Shown here: piece after piece, positions 21,663-27,791 of the stretch | Numbering within the stretch: position 1 is the first letter of the stretch | Layout of the letters: each line of letters opens with the position of its first letter | Assembly (NCBI GenBank): GCA_021791345.1 | Contig: JAJYWT010000158.1 | Span: 1-27,791, forward strand | Direction of reading: 5' to 3' | DNA length: 27,791 bases | From: a bacterium | GTDB taxonomy: Bacteria; Chloroflexota; Dormibacteria; UBA8260; Bog-877 | Notes under the pieces: model-generated | Told to the model about the DNA's origin: nothing | Seen by the model: the letters and a program-made list of their open reading frames with translations, nothing else | Database searches by the model: none | Position numbers and translations under genes: made by a program

Positions 21663-22866
21663 CGGTCTGCTCCCAGGTGAGGTACTGCATCTCCCCGCTC
21701 TGAATCCGCTTCAGGTCCTGCTCAAACTCGGCCCAGCGCGCCTCCCAGTCGATGCCCATCTTCTCCAGCAGGGGTCGGTAGTCGACCGAGTGCCAGTGCA
21801 GCTGGCAGACGCGGTAGGGATGCGCCCCCATCGCCAGGGCCACGAACTGGGCCTCCGACATCACCGGGATGCCGACGTTGTACCCCTTCGCCTGGCCCAC
21901 GAACTGACTCTTGTCGAGGGTCGTGACGCAGCCGGTGTCGTGGGTGAGCACCACGTCCGGATTCGCTTCGTCCTTCATCACCTGGATCTTGCGCAGGGTG
22001 GCAAAGGAGCGCGTGAAGTCCCGTTGCACCAGGATGTGGCGGAAGCCGAAGCCGCAGCAATCGAACCAGGTGGAGTAGTCGGCCACCTTGGCGCCCATGG
22101 CCTGGACCACCGCCGACACGATCGCAGTGCGCTGACCACTGTAGATGTCGGCGTCGTAGATGGCGTCCTCAGCGACCAGCTTGTAGTAGTGGCAGGCCGG
22201 GTGAACCGTCACCGTGATGTTCGAGAAGTCCAACACCCGCCGCTTGGCGAACTCTCCCCGCATCGCGTGCACCCATTCGCTGTAGTGCACTATCTCCTCG
22301 GGGATCACCAGCGGCTTGCCCAGCCGGGTCATGATGTCGCGCACCTGGGCGCGTAGGTCCGGGCTGTGCACCAGCTGCTCCCGCACCTCCTTGTAGTGGC
22401 CGTAGCTGGTGCCACAGTGGATCATCGGGTAGTAGCCGGTCTCATAGGCAGCGGCAAAGTTGCGCTGCGCCACGGCCGCTTGAGCGGCCGCATTGGAGGT
22501 GGCGGAGGCGTAGTAGTTCCAGGCGGTGCAGGAGGTCTGGTCACGGGGGTCGTTGTAGTCCAGTTCCAGAGCTCGGTGCAGCCAGAATATGGAGGTGGAG
22601 TAGCCGGGTATGTGCCCACACTGGCCGCAGCTCTTGTGGTGCCAGGTGTGCTGCATCGGAATCTTCTTCTTGCGCCCGTACTTGGTCTCCACCTCGACGT
22701 AGGGCTCGGGCACTCGCTGCACCACCCACTCGCCCTGTCGCTCCAAGTCGAAGACCGCCTCGCGCAGATCCTCGGTCGGCGCCTTTGCCGGGTCCCGCTC
22801 AAACTTCCGGGCCAGAGACGATGGGGGAGGTGACCCCGCGATGCTCATCAACGGCTCGTCGCTCAT
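21652..22866 (-). CDS. hdrB: HdrB-like catalytic subunit of the sHdr complex
   Basis: The 404-residue protein has two CCG-type modules. The second is C225 (VHPACHYYK), C270-C271 (WFDCCGFGF) and C313 (THDTGCVTTLD), enough for a noncubane cluster although the final C-x2-C is C-x4-D. The first is irregular: C80-x2-C83 (SCGQCGHIPGYSTS), C113 (TSCTAWNYY) where CC would be expected, and C151 (IHCGTSYGHYK). In sHdr complexes HdrB1 is thought to hold the catalytic site where lipoyl-bound sulfur is oxidised. A basic 60-residue N-terminal extension (ETKYGRKKKIP) precedes the first module. ATG 22866 has AAGGAG at close spacing. It is the first gene after the control region. Confidence 0.9.
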   Translation of the reverse strand: MSDEPLMSIAGSPPPSSLARKFERDPAKAPTEDLREAVFDLERQGEWVVQRVPEPYVEVETKYGRKKKIPMQHTWHHKSCGQCGHIPGYSTSIFWLHRALELDYNDPRDQTSCTAWNYYASATSNAAAQAAVAQRNFAAAYETGYYPMIHCGTSYGHYKEVREQLVHSPDLRAQVRDIMTRLGKPLVIPEEIVHYSEWVHAMRGEFAKRRVLDFSNITVTVHPACHYYKLVAEDAIYDADIYSGQRTAIVSAVVQAMGAKVADYSTWFDCCGFGFRHILVQRDFTRSFATLRKIQVMKDEANPDVVLTHDTGCVTTLDKSQFVGQAKGYNVGIPVMSEAQFVALAMGAHPYRVCQLHWHSVDYRPLLEKMGIDWEARWAEFEQDLKRIQSGEMQYLTWEQTGVK

Positions 22867-22993
22867 ACGCTCCTTGCCTCCTATGTCAATGACCGCGCCT
22901 CAGTATGTGAGAGCCAAGTCGTCCTGACACTCCCCCGATTGAGGTGATTAGCATCCCCCAAAGGGGGGATTCGGGATTGCCGTCAGGGTTCGG
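22867..22993. promoter_or_regulatory. Control region upstream of the hdrB operon with a palindrome
   Basis: The only sizeable gap in the sHdr run (127 bases). It has a perfect dyad ATCCCCC-AAAG-GGGGGAT at 22953-22970, about 87 bases before the hdrB start, and a smaller CTCA-N5-TGAG dyad overlapping CATACT (reverse strand of 22902-22907), a candidate -10 element about 36 bases before the start codon. GTGTCA is 17 bases upstream of CATACT as a weak -35 element. The first dyad could bind the adjacent NarL-type regulator or ArsR protein, or be the end of the regulator transcript; no T-run follows. Confidence 0.5.
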
Positions 22994-23641
22994 CTAGTTC
23001 GGAGCAGGCTCCAACAGGCCCGCCTGGAGAGCCGCCAGAACCGCTTCCAAGCGATGCTTCTTGCCCATCTTGCGCAGCGTGGACTTGATATGGCTGCGGA
23101 TCGTCTGTTCGCTGAGGAACAGGCGAGAGGCGATCTCTCGATTGCTGAGACCCGCAGCGATCAGCTCCAGAACCTCCAGTTCCCGCTGGCTGAGATGCCA
23201 GGGACCGCCGGAGTCCCTGAAGCCACGACGCGCGAAGCCCAGGACGATCCCGGTCACGGCCGGGTCGAGGTACGCCTGGCCGGCCGCGACCGCCCGGATC
23301 GCCACTCTGAGCTGGGCCACGGGCACTTGTTTGAGCACGTAGCCTGCGGCCCCGGCACCGATCGCCGCCAGCGCGTCCTGATCGCCCGCGATCCCGGTCA
23401 GCACCAGCACCTGCGCGGTCGCGCCCCGATGGCGCAGCGCGCGCAGAGCGCCGAGCCCCCCCATGCCCGGCATGTGCAGATCCATCAGGACCACGTCGGC
23501 CTGCGAGGTGGTGATCAGCTCGACCGCCTCCTCCCCGCTGGCCGCGGTGGCCACGACCTCGAGATCCGGGTCAGCTGCGAACATGAGCTGCAGCCCCTCG
23601 CGGACCATCTCGTGGTCATCTGCGATCAGGAGGCGGATCAC
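22994..23641 (-). CDS. NarL/FixJ-type response regulator
   Basis: The 215-residue protein has a receiver domain (Asp8, Asp9 acidic pocket; phospho-acceptor Asp54 in VVLMDLHMPGMGG; Thr82 in VLVLTG; Lys104) and a GerE/LuxR helix-turn-helix (LSQRELEVLELIAAGLSNRE, then LSEQTIRSHIKSTLRKMG). GTG 23641 overlaps the kinase stop (GTGA), so it forms a pair with that kinase. It lies directly upstream of the hdrB control region and is the obvious candidate to regulate the operon, though the target site is inferred. Confidence 0.93.
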   Translation of the reverse strand: MIRLLIADDHEMVREGLQLMFAADPDLEVVATAASGEEAVELITTSQADVVLMDLHMPGMGGLGALRALRHRGATAQVLVLTGIAGDQDALAAIGAGAAGYVLKQVPVAQLRVAIRAVAAGQAYLDPAVTGIVLGFARRGFRDSGGPWHLSQRELEVLELIAAGLSNREIASRLFLSEQTIRSHIKSTLRKMGKKHRLEAVLAALQAGLLEPAPN

Positions 23642-24936
23642 GGTGCCGCCGCCACCGCCATCGACCGGGGGACCGTCGCCTCGACCATGGTCCCCTGGCC
23701 GGGCTCGGAGATGAGCTCCAAGCGGCCGTCGAACGCCGCCAACCGTGAGCGCATGCCGCGAATGCCGAACTGAGGGCGCATCGGTTCAACGGCCATGCCA
23801 CCGCCATCGTCTGACACCTGTAGTCGGACAGGGTCAGATCCGGCATCCAACACCACCGTCACCCGATGCGCGCGCGCGTGCCGCGCCACGTTGCTGAGCG
23901 CCTCCTGGGCCACGCCCAACAGCACCTGGCGGGTTTCCCGGGTCAGGTCGGCCAGATGCCCCCTGGCCTCCCACTCCAGTTCCAAGGGACGGTCGGGGGT
24001 GCCCAGATCTGCCAAATGAGCCTGCAATTGATCGAGGAACTGCCGCTCCAACAGCTCGGCCGGCCAAAGGTCATAGATGCTCTGACGGACCTGGATCAAA
24101 GTCTTCTCGGCCAGGCGGCGACACTCCGCCAAGCGCCGGGCCTGTTCCGGGTCTTGGCCCTCAGCGGCCCGGGCGCAGCCCTCGAGCGTGCAGGTGATCG
24201 CGAACAGGGACTGGATCACCGCGTCATGCATCTCGATGGAGATACGGGTCCGCTCCGCCTCCACGGCCAGGCGACGAGTGCGGTCGACGCACATGCGCAC
24301 CCCGGCGAGGGCTTCGCTGGCGTGAGGACAGAACCGCTCGAGCGCCTCCTCCATGCCGCGGCCGAGGCCGTGCCCCGGTAAGGTGACGCCGAGCAACCCG
24401 AGCCGCTGATCTCGGTAGGCGAGAGCGGCAATGGCCATCACGCCCTGGCCCAGCTTCGCCCGTATGACCCGGCCCGGGCGGCGAAAGGCTCTGGCCAGTG
24501 AGCCATGGTCGTCGATTGGCAGGTTGGGTAGCAACTGCTGTGCATTCTCGGCACCGCCGAACCATCGCCAACTGCCCACCCGGGCCTGAGCATCGTCGAC
24601 AAGGCCGATGGTGACGCCGACAAAGCCCAGCCCCTCGACCAGAGCGGTGCCGATGCACTGCTGCACGTCCGACAACTCGGCCGTCCCGGTCACCATGGAG
24701 TGCAGACGCTGGAGGGCCGCGAGCTCCCTCGCCACCTGCGGGGAGGACGACGACCGCGGGTCCCCGAAGGTCGCGTGGCGGGGTGCGGGGCGCGCCACAC
24801 CGGGGTCCGACCCATCCCGTCGGGAGGGGTGGACCTCGACCACGGCGTTGCGAGTCCTGCTCCGGGTAGGCGTCCGGCCGCCCGGCGCCGCTTCCCGCAC
24901 CACCCTAATTGCAGGTGGCCAACTGGCCCTCTTCAT
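23638..24936 (-). CDS. Soluble GAF-domain sensor histidine kinase
   Basis: The 432-residue protein has a disordered N-terminus (about 65 residues), a GAF-like sensor region (about 70-225, with Cys94, Cys203 and Cys216), a HisKA_3 dimerisation domain with phospho-acceptor His237 in ERTRISIEMHDAVIQ, and a HATPase_c domain (EALSNVARHARA N-box, VSDDGGGM G1, FGIRGMRSR G2). There is no transmembrane segment, so the input is cytoplasmic, perhaps a small redox or sulfur signal on GAF cysteines or a bound cofactor (inference). ATG 24936 lies inside the arsR end; GTGs at 24903/24900, just after that stop, are alternative starts. It is paired with the downstream response regulator. Confidence 0.9.
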   Translation of the reverse strand: MKRASWPPAIRVVREAAPGGRTPTRSRTRNAVVEVHPSRRDGSDPGVARPAPRHATFGDPRSSSSPQVARELAALQRLHSMVTGTAELSDVQQCIGTALVEGLGFVGVTIGLVDDAQARVGSWRWFGGAENAQQLLPNLPIDDHGSLARAFRRPGRVIRAKLGQGVMAIAALAYRDQRLGLLGVTLPGHGLGRGMEEALERFCPHASEALAGVRMCVDRTRRLAVEAERTRISIEMHDAVIQSLFAITCTLEGCARAAEGQDPEQARRLAECRRLAEKTLIQVRQSIYDLWPAELLERQFLDQLQAHLADLGTPDRPLELEWEARGHLADLTRETRQVLLGVAQEALSNVARHARAHRVTVVLDAGSDPVRLQVSDDGGGMAVEPMRPQFGIRGMRSRLAAFDGRLELISEPGQGTMVEATVPRSMAVAAAP

Positions 24937-25267
24937 CGAGGGTGGCCCGGAACACCATGCGCAACAGGTCGAAGGCCTCGATCAAGCGCCGGTCGCGCAA
25001 CTGGTAGTAGACCGTGCTTCCCTCCCGGCGGCAAGAGACCAGCCGCTTGGCGCGGAGGATGCCCAGATGCTGGGAGAGGTTGCTCTGGGTGACTCCAAGC
25101 CCGAGGAGAAGCTCGGTGACCGATCGGGGCCCGTCCCGGAGTTGGTCGATGATGAGTAGGCGGGTGGGATGGGCGAGCGCCTTGCAGAGATAGGCGTGCA
25201 TCTCGTAGTAGGCCCCAGCCGGGGAATCGATGCCACGGCCCTCAGATGAGGAGCGAGATGTCCGCAT
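24905..25267 (-). CDS. ArsR-family transcription regulator, candidate sHdrR-type sulfur sensor
   Basis: The 120-residue product is a winged-helix ArsR repressor: YLCKALAHPTRLLIIDQLRD, helix-turn-helix VTELLLGLGVTQSNLSQHLG, and wing LVSCRREGSTVYYQL. Cys28, Cys79 (in the wing segment) and Cys119 (next to last residue) are the only cysteines. In SqrR, BigR, YgaV and sHdrR regulators a pair of cysteines senses persulfides; the N-terminal helix Cys and C-terminal Cys119 could do so here, but the pattern is not the standard one. ATG 25267 overlaps the DsrE stop; ATG 25201 is an alternative but would leave a very short N-terminal helix. No ribosome site is evident for either. Confidence 0.85.
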   Translation of the reverse strand: MRTSRSSSEGRGIDSPAGAYYEMHAYLCKALAHPTRLLIIDQLRDGPRSVTELLLGLGVTQSNLSQHLGILRAKRLVSCRREGSTVYYQLRDRRLIEAFDLLRMVFRATLDEEGQLATCN

Positions 25268-25805
25268 CTGAGGCCCAGTCCAGGAAGGTGGCGGCTCCAC
25301 AGGCGGCCTCCGCCCCCTCCATGAAGTCTGCGCTCTTGTAGCCGAATACCTCCATGGTCATGGCACAGGGCATAAGCCGCACCCCGCTGGCGACGGCGGC
25401 CTCCAGCAGGTCGTCGATGGAAGCCACTCCATGCGACTTGAACAGCGACCTCATGACCGAGGTTCCCAACGAGGTCATGCCTGGGATCGCGCCCAGCAGG
25501 TTGGGGACCGGCATCGGCATCGCCGGATTGCCGAGTGGAGCCACCTGCAGCTTGGTCTGCTTCTGCTTGTGAATGATGTTCAGACCGTAAAAGGTGAAGA
25601 AGATGGCGGAGTCCCAACCCAGGGCAGCGGCGGTGGTGGCCAGGATCAAGGGCGGGTAAGCCATGTCGAGGGTGCCCTTGGTCGAGATCAGGGCAATCTT
25701 CTTGACACGGGCCTCCTCCTGTCTAGCCTTCTCCGCCAAATACTCGTCCACAGCCTGGCGGACCATCTCCTGCATCTCGGTGGGAGCAGAGATCGGAGCT
25801 TGCAT
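25242..25805 (-). CDS. DsrE2/DsrE3-type sulfurtransferase (DrsE_2 family, PF13686)
   Basis: The 187-residue protein has the DrsE_2 pattern: IALISTKGTLDMAYPPLILA, GWDSAIFFTFYGLNII, APLGNPAMPMPVPNLLGAIP, GVRLMPCAMTMEVFGYKSAD and GAATFLDWASDADISLLI. Candidate sulfur-carrying cysteines are Cys147 (MPCAMTM) and Cys169. These proteins pass sulfane sulfur to TusA in sHdr and rDsr organisms. ATG 25805 is preceded by GGAGGG at good spacing; the upstream frame is low complexity. A helical N-terminal extension (about 35 residues) precedes the domain. It is the first gene of the minus-strand run, leading into arsR, and is divergent from a second DsrE gene at 25936. Confidence 0.92.
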   Translation of the reverse strand: MQAPISAPTEMQEMVRQAVDEYLAEKARQEEARVKKIALISTKGTLDMAYPPLILATTAAALGWDSAIFFTFYGLNIIHKQKQTKLQVAPLGNPAMPMPVPNLLGAIPGMTSLGTSVMRSLFKSHGVASIDDLLEAAVASGVRLMPCAMTMEVFGYKSADFMEGAEAACGAATFLDWASDADISLLI

Positions 25806-25935
25806 CGTGAGCCCTCCGCGCTGGCCTTGCCCGGTACCCCCGGAGCAGGAGGTCAACCATATTCGGATGTCGGCATACTATGCTTCCTGCGCTGGAAGTC
25901 AAGCCCCAGGCTCACTGCACCCGAGGAGGAGGCCG
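25806..25935. promoter_or_regulatory. Divergent control region between the two DsrE genes
   Basis: The 130-base gap must hold promoters for both operons. A perfect 11-base palindrome GCATACTATGC (25873-25883) lies about 53 bases upstream of the plus-strand ATG; the embedded CATACT or TATGCT could be -10 elements, with GGTCAA or CCATAT 17 bases upstream as poor -35 elements. It could equally be a dyad operator for the neighbouring ArsR protein. The minus-strand promoter was not resolved. Confidence 0.45.
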
Positions 25936-26310
25936 ATGGCCAACAAACTGCTGATCATGATGACGTCAGGTCCGGACTCACCACATCGCCTGGGCACTCC
26001 GTTCTTTCAGGCGATGGCCGCAGCCGCTCTCGACTACGAGGTGCTGATCGTGACCACCATGGACGCCACCCTCCTCTTCAAGAAGGGAGTCGCGGAAGGG
26101 CTGACCGTCAAGGAGGGCGCCAACAAGTCGGTGCTGGACTTCATCCGGGAGGCGAAGTCAGCCGGGGTTAGCCTGTATGTTTGTCCGGCCTCGCTCTCCC
26201 TGCATGACCTGTCTATGGATGACCTGATCCCCGAGGTGGATGCGGCAATGGGCGCGGCCCGCTACTCCGAGGTGGGGATGGATGATGACTGCAGGGTCTT
26301 CTGCTATTGA
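25936..26310 (+). CDS. DsrE/DsrF-family small sulfurtransferase-like protein
   Basis: The 124-residue product has the DsrE-fold pattern KLLIMMTSGPDSPHRLGTPF, FQAMAAAALDYEVLIVTTMD, GVSLYVCPASLSLHDLSMDD. Cys83 after the fourth strand is the position of the sulfur-carrying Cys in DsrE family members; Cys119 and Cys123 lie at the end. ATG 25936 has GGAGGAGG six bases upstream. It starts a short plus-strand operon (26310 ATG overlaps this stop) and is divergent from the DsrE2-type gene. A role in sulfur relay to the sHdr complex follows from location and family. Confidence 0.87.
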   Translation: MANKLLIMMTSGPDSPHRLGTPFFQAMAAAALDYEVLIVTTMDATLLFKKGVAEGLTVKEGANKSVLDFIREAKSAGVSLYVCPASLSLHDLSMDDLIPEVDAAMGAARYSEVGMDDDCRVFCY

Positions 26311-26507
26311 TGGACGCCCCGACTCCCTCCTCGCAATTCACGATCACCAGTCGGCGGCGTTCCGCCTTCCACCTCCAGAGCCCCGACGGATCGCCGCTCA
26401 CCTTCCCCACCCGGCAGGCCGCCGAGGCCGTCTGTGCAGCCTTGAATCGAGAAGACCCGAACGATGAGGAGCCGGAGTATCTGGTGGAGGAGCACAGTTC
26501 AGCATGA
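26310..26507 (+). CDS. Small unknown protein between DsrE and ubiquitin-like genes
   Basis: The 65-residue product (MDAPTPSSQFTITSRRRSAF ...) starts at ATG 26310 inside the dsrE stop (TGATG) and ends with ATGA overlap into the next gene. It has one Cys (AEAVCAALNRE) and an acidic C-terminus (DPNDEEPEYLVEE). No family was recognised. Its place between two genes with coupled starts argues that it is real. Confidence 0.65.
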   Translation: MDAPTPSSQFTITSRRRSAFHLQSPDGSPLTFPTRQAAEAVCAALNREDPNDEEPEYLVEEHSSA

Positions 26508-26773
26508 ATACAGGCAACGATCTCGCCAAGGTTTCGGTGTCGTCGGCCGGTGCGCGACAGGAGTTCTCGCTGCCCTGGGAGACGACCCTCAGGGATCTCA
26601 GCCAGCTGGCAGAGGAGAGGTTCGGAGCGCAAGCCGGCACCGGAGCCGAGCTCTGGTGCACTGACGGAACCTCCATGTCCACCAAGCTGGAAAGGACGCT
26701 GGGCGAACTCAAGGATCGGCTGATCTGCCCTCGGCGGGAATTCGAGCTTCGCCCGCATCGACCCCGAAGGTAG
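26504..26773 (+). CDS. Small ubiquitin-like (beta-grasp) protein
   Basis: The 89-residue product has a pattern of strand (KVSVSSAG), strand (RQEFSLPWETTLRDL), helix (SQLAEERFG), strand (AELWCTDGTSMS) and a terminal LGELKDRLICPRREFELRP that resembles the beta-grasp/ubiquitin-like fold, especially the 'LPWETTL...L' and 'LxDGT' positions. It does not end in Gly-Gly, so conjugation or thiocarboxylate chemistry of the MoaD/ThiS type is not supported. Cys52 and Cys75 are present. Fold assignment is from pattern alone. It is the last gene of the DsrE operon (ATGA overlap with the previous gene). Confidence 0.6.
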   Translation: MNTGNDLAKVSVSSAGARQEFSLPWETTLRDLSQLAEERFGAQAGTGAELWCTDGTSMSTKLERTLGELKDRLICPRREFELRPHRPRR

Positions 26774-26789
26774 TTCGAATGCTCTGGCA

Positions 26790-26811
26790 GCTCCAGCGGT
26801 CCGTCTGGAGC
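26790..26811 (+). terminator. Possible terminator hairpin after the DsrE operon
   Basis: GCTCCAG (26790-26796) and CTGGAGC (26805-26811) form a perfect 7-bp stem with an 8-base loop, 16 bases after the last stop of the operon. No T-run follows, so it may be an inefficient or Rho-assisted end. Confidence 0.4.
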
Positions 26812-27077
26812 CGCGCCGACGACCGACGGCGCACCCGGGCACGGACGAAGCGCACTCCTTGCGGGGTACCCTCCCGCGGACCAGTGGTTCCGGCCAGACC
26901 GTGCTATCCCCAACTCAAGCGCAGAGTTGGCGTACGCCTGAGAGAAAGCCGGGGACCAAGCACGGGGGAGTGAGAGGGCGGCCGGTAGGTCGGCCCAGCG
27001 GGTTGGGACGAAGGTCGGTGCAGCCACCGGCTGGTCTTCCGCTGCGCGAGGCGATCCGCTGCCCGCAACTTCATCCC
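26812..27077. other. Noncoding gap before the DUF1015 gene end
   Basis: This stretch separates the DsrE operon from the 3' end of the convergent DUF1015 gene. The only open frames are short and Arg/Pro-rich. A riboswitch-like patch (CCTGAGAGAAAGCCGGGGAC near 26936-26955) was examined, but no complete known consensus fits. Nothing else was recognised. Confidence 0.4.
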
Positions 27078-27791
27078 TCACTGGTTGGGCAACAGCACCA
27101 GTCCCGCCGGCACCTTGGGAAAGAAGTAGGTGGACTTCTGCGGCATCGCCGCACCTGCCAGGGACACCGCCTGCACCTCCGCCACGGAGGGGGGATTCAG
27201 CAGGAAGCCGACCGCTCCCCGCGCTCCGACCAGTCGCATCGCCACCGCCGGATCCCTGGTGTAGCGCAGCCGGCCAGCTTCCAGGTCGTTCGCGCCAACC
27301 CCTAGATGTGCCTCCAAGATCTCGCGGTTCAGGACCGCGACATCCAGGTGAGCGGCAGTCCCCGGCCCGCTGGCCGCCTGTCGGCGGCGGGATACCAGCC
27401 AGGTGGTGTCGGAGTCGAAGATCACGAACGAGTGCCAGGCGTCGCGCAGCTCCGCCAAGCCGACGAGTCCCAAGTCGAGGCCCTCCACGGGCTGCGCCCG
27501 CCAGCCCGCTCCGACCAGTGCAGTCATAAGCTCATCGGGATCCAGAGGGCTGCTGAGCAGCACCCGGTGAGTCGGCAGGATCACGGTGGCGGGATCGTCC
27601 AGGGGCGCCAGCAGAGCGAGCACCCCGGGCAGATGCAACCCCAGAGCGGTCTCATAGCGGTGGTGGCCGTCCGCTATGAACAGGCGGGTGCGACCGAGGA
27701 GCTGGCCGATCGCCGCGACCGCCGCAGGGTCGCGCACCCTCCAGAGCCGGTGGCACTCGCCGCCCCGTTCCCCCTCGACCATGGCTTCCGC
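27078..27791 (-). CDS. DUF1015-family protein, N-terminus beyond the window
   Basis: The open frame runs to the window edge with no stop, and about 237 residues are present. The diagnostic DUF1015 motif FIADGHHRYETALG is followed by PATVILPTHRVLLS and, near the end, RLVGARGAVGFLLNPPSVAE, then MPQKSTYFFPKVPAGLVLLP, which is the typical C-terminus. Family proteins are about 400 residues, so roughly 160-170 residues lie outside. The function is not established; the family is often found near serine or phosphoglycerate metabolism genes. It is convergent with the DsrE operon. Confidence 0.9.
   Translation of the reverse strand, partial: AEAMVEGERGGECHRLWRVRDPAAVAAIGQLLGRTRLFIADGHHRYETALGLHLPGVLALLAPLDDPATVILPTHRVLLSSPLDPDELMTALVGAGWRAQPVEGLDLGLVGLAELRDAWHSFVIFDSDTTWLVSRRRQAASGPGTAAHLDVAVLNREILEAHLGVGANDLEAGRLRYTRDPAVAMRLVGARGAVGFLLNPPSVAEVQAVSLAGAAMPQKSTYFFPKVPAGLVLLPNQ

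Noticed and set aside
22892..22905. TTGACA just upstream of the hdrB ribosome site as a -35 box
   Set aside because: It lies about 16 bases before the start codon, leaving no room for a -10 element and transcript start.
26936..26955. CTGAGA near 26940 as a TPP riboswitch thi-box
   Set aside because: The flanking conserved elements of a TPP riboswitch were not found, and no thiamine gene follows on that strand.

Overview
The window is a gene-dense, high-GC (roughly two-thirds G+C by eye) bacterial segment with many 4-base start/stop overlaps and frequent GTG or TTG starts. Family content fits a high-GC Terrabacteria lineage (Dormibacterota, Chloroflexota or Actinomycetota-like): an FmdB/thioredoxin/arginyl-tRNA synthetase block, an ECF-like sigma factor with a zinc-finger anti-sigma factor carrying an AMIN-like domain, and DUF1801 and VOC proteins. 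No rRNA or phylogenetic marker allows a firm placement. No tRNA, rRNA, CRISPR array or insertion sequence was seen.

Layout. 1-2.9 kb: the last codons of a protein (GroEL-like tail) with a terminator hairpin, a SAM hydrolase (DUF62), NAD(P)HX epimerase, then a DUF1801 and a VOC protein on the minus strand. 3.1-6.0 kb: a sigma factor and a very long anti-sigma-like membrane protein behind a good promoter. 6.0-9.3 kb, minus strand: fmdB, trxA, argS and a Lon-N-domain protein. 9.8-12.2 kb: a lipoate-protein ligase and, divergently, a J-domain/beta-propeller protein that appears frameshifted at its 3' end.

12.1-25.8 kb, minus strand, is the core: seventeen tightly packed genes forming a sulfur-oxidising heterodisulfide-reductase-like (sHdr) locus. 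In transcription order: DsrE2-type sulfurtransferase, ArsR regulator, soluble histidine kinase, NarL-type response regulator, (127-bp control region), HdrB, HdrA, the conserved sHdr 'Hyp' type protein, an HdrC-HdrB fusion, EtfB, EtfA, a membrane cytochrome-b/HdrD protein resembling ETF:menaquinone oxidoreductase (EMO), an unknown protein, a zinc-finger protein, two tandem lipoate-binding GcvH-like proteins, a zinc-ribbon protein, TusA and HdrC. Divergent from it (25.9-26.8 kb) is a second DsrE protein, a tiny unknown protein and a ubiquitin-like small protein. The window ends inside a DUF1015 gene.

How it may work (inference from known sHdr biology): DsrE and TusA pass sulfane sulfur to a lipoate-binding protein charged by the LplA-type ligase; the Hdr proteins oxidise it; electrons go to EtfAB and then, through the EMO-like membrane protein, to the quinone pool. 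The ArsR protein and the two-component pair probably sense the sulfur or redox state. The combination of Hyp, EtfAB and an adjacent EMO-like quinone reductase, two lipoyl carriers, two small zinc proteins and a ubiquitin-like partner is the most interesting part of the window.
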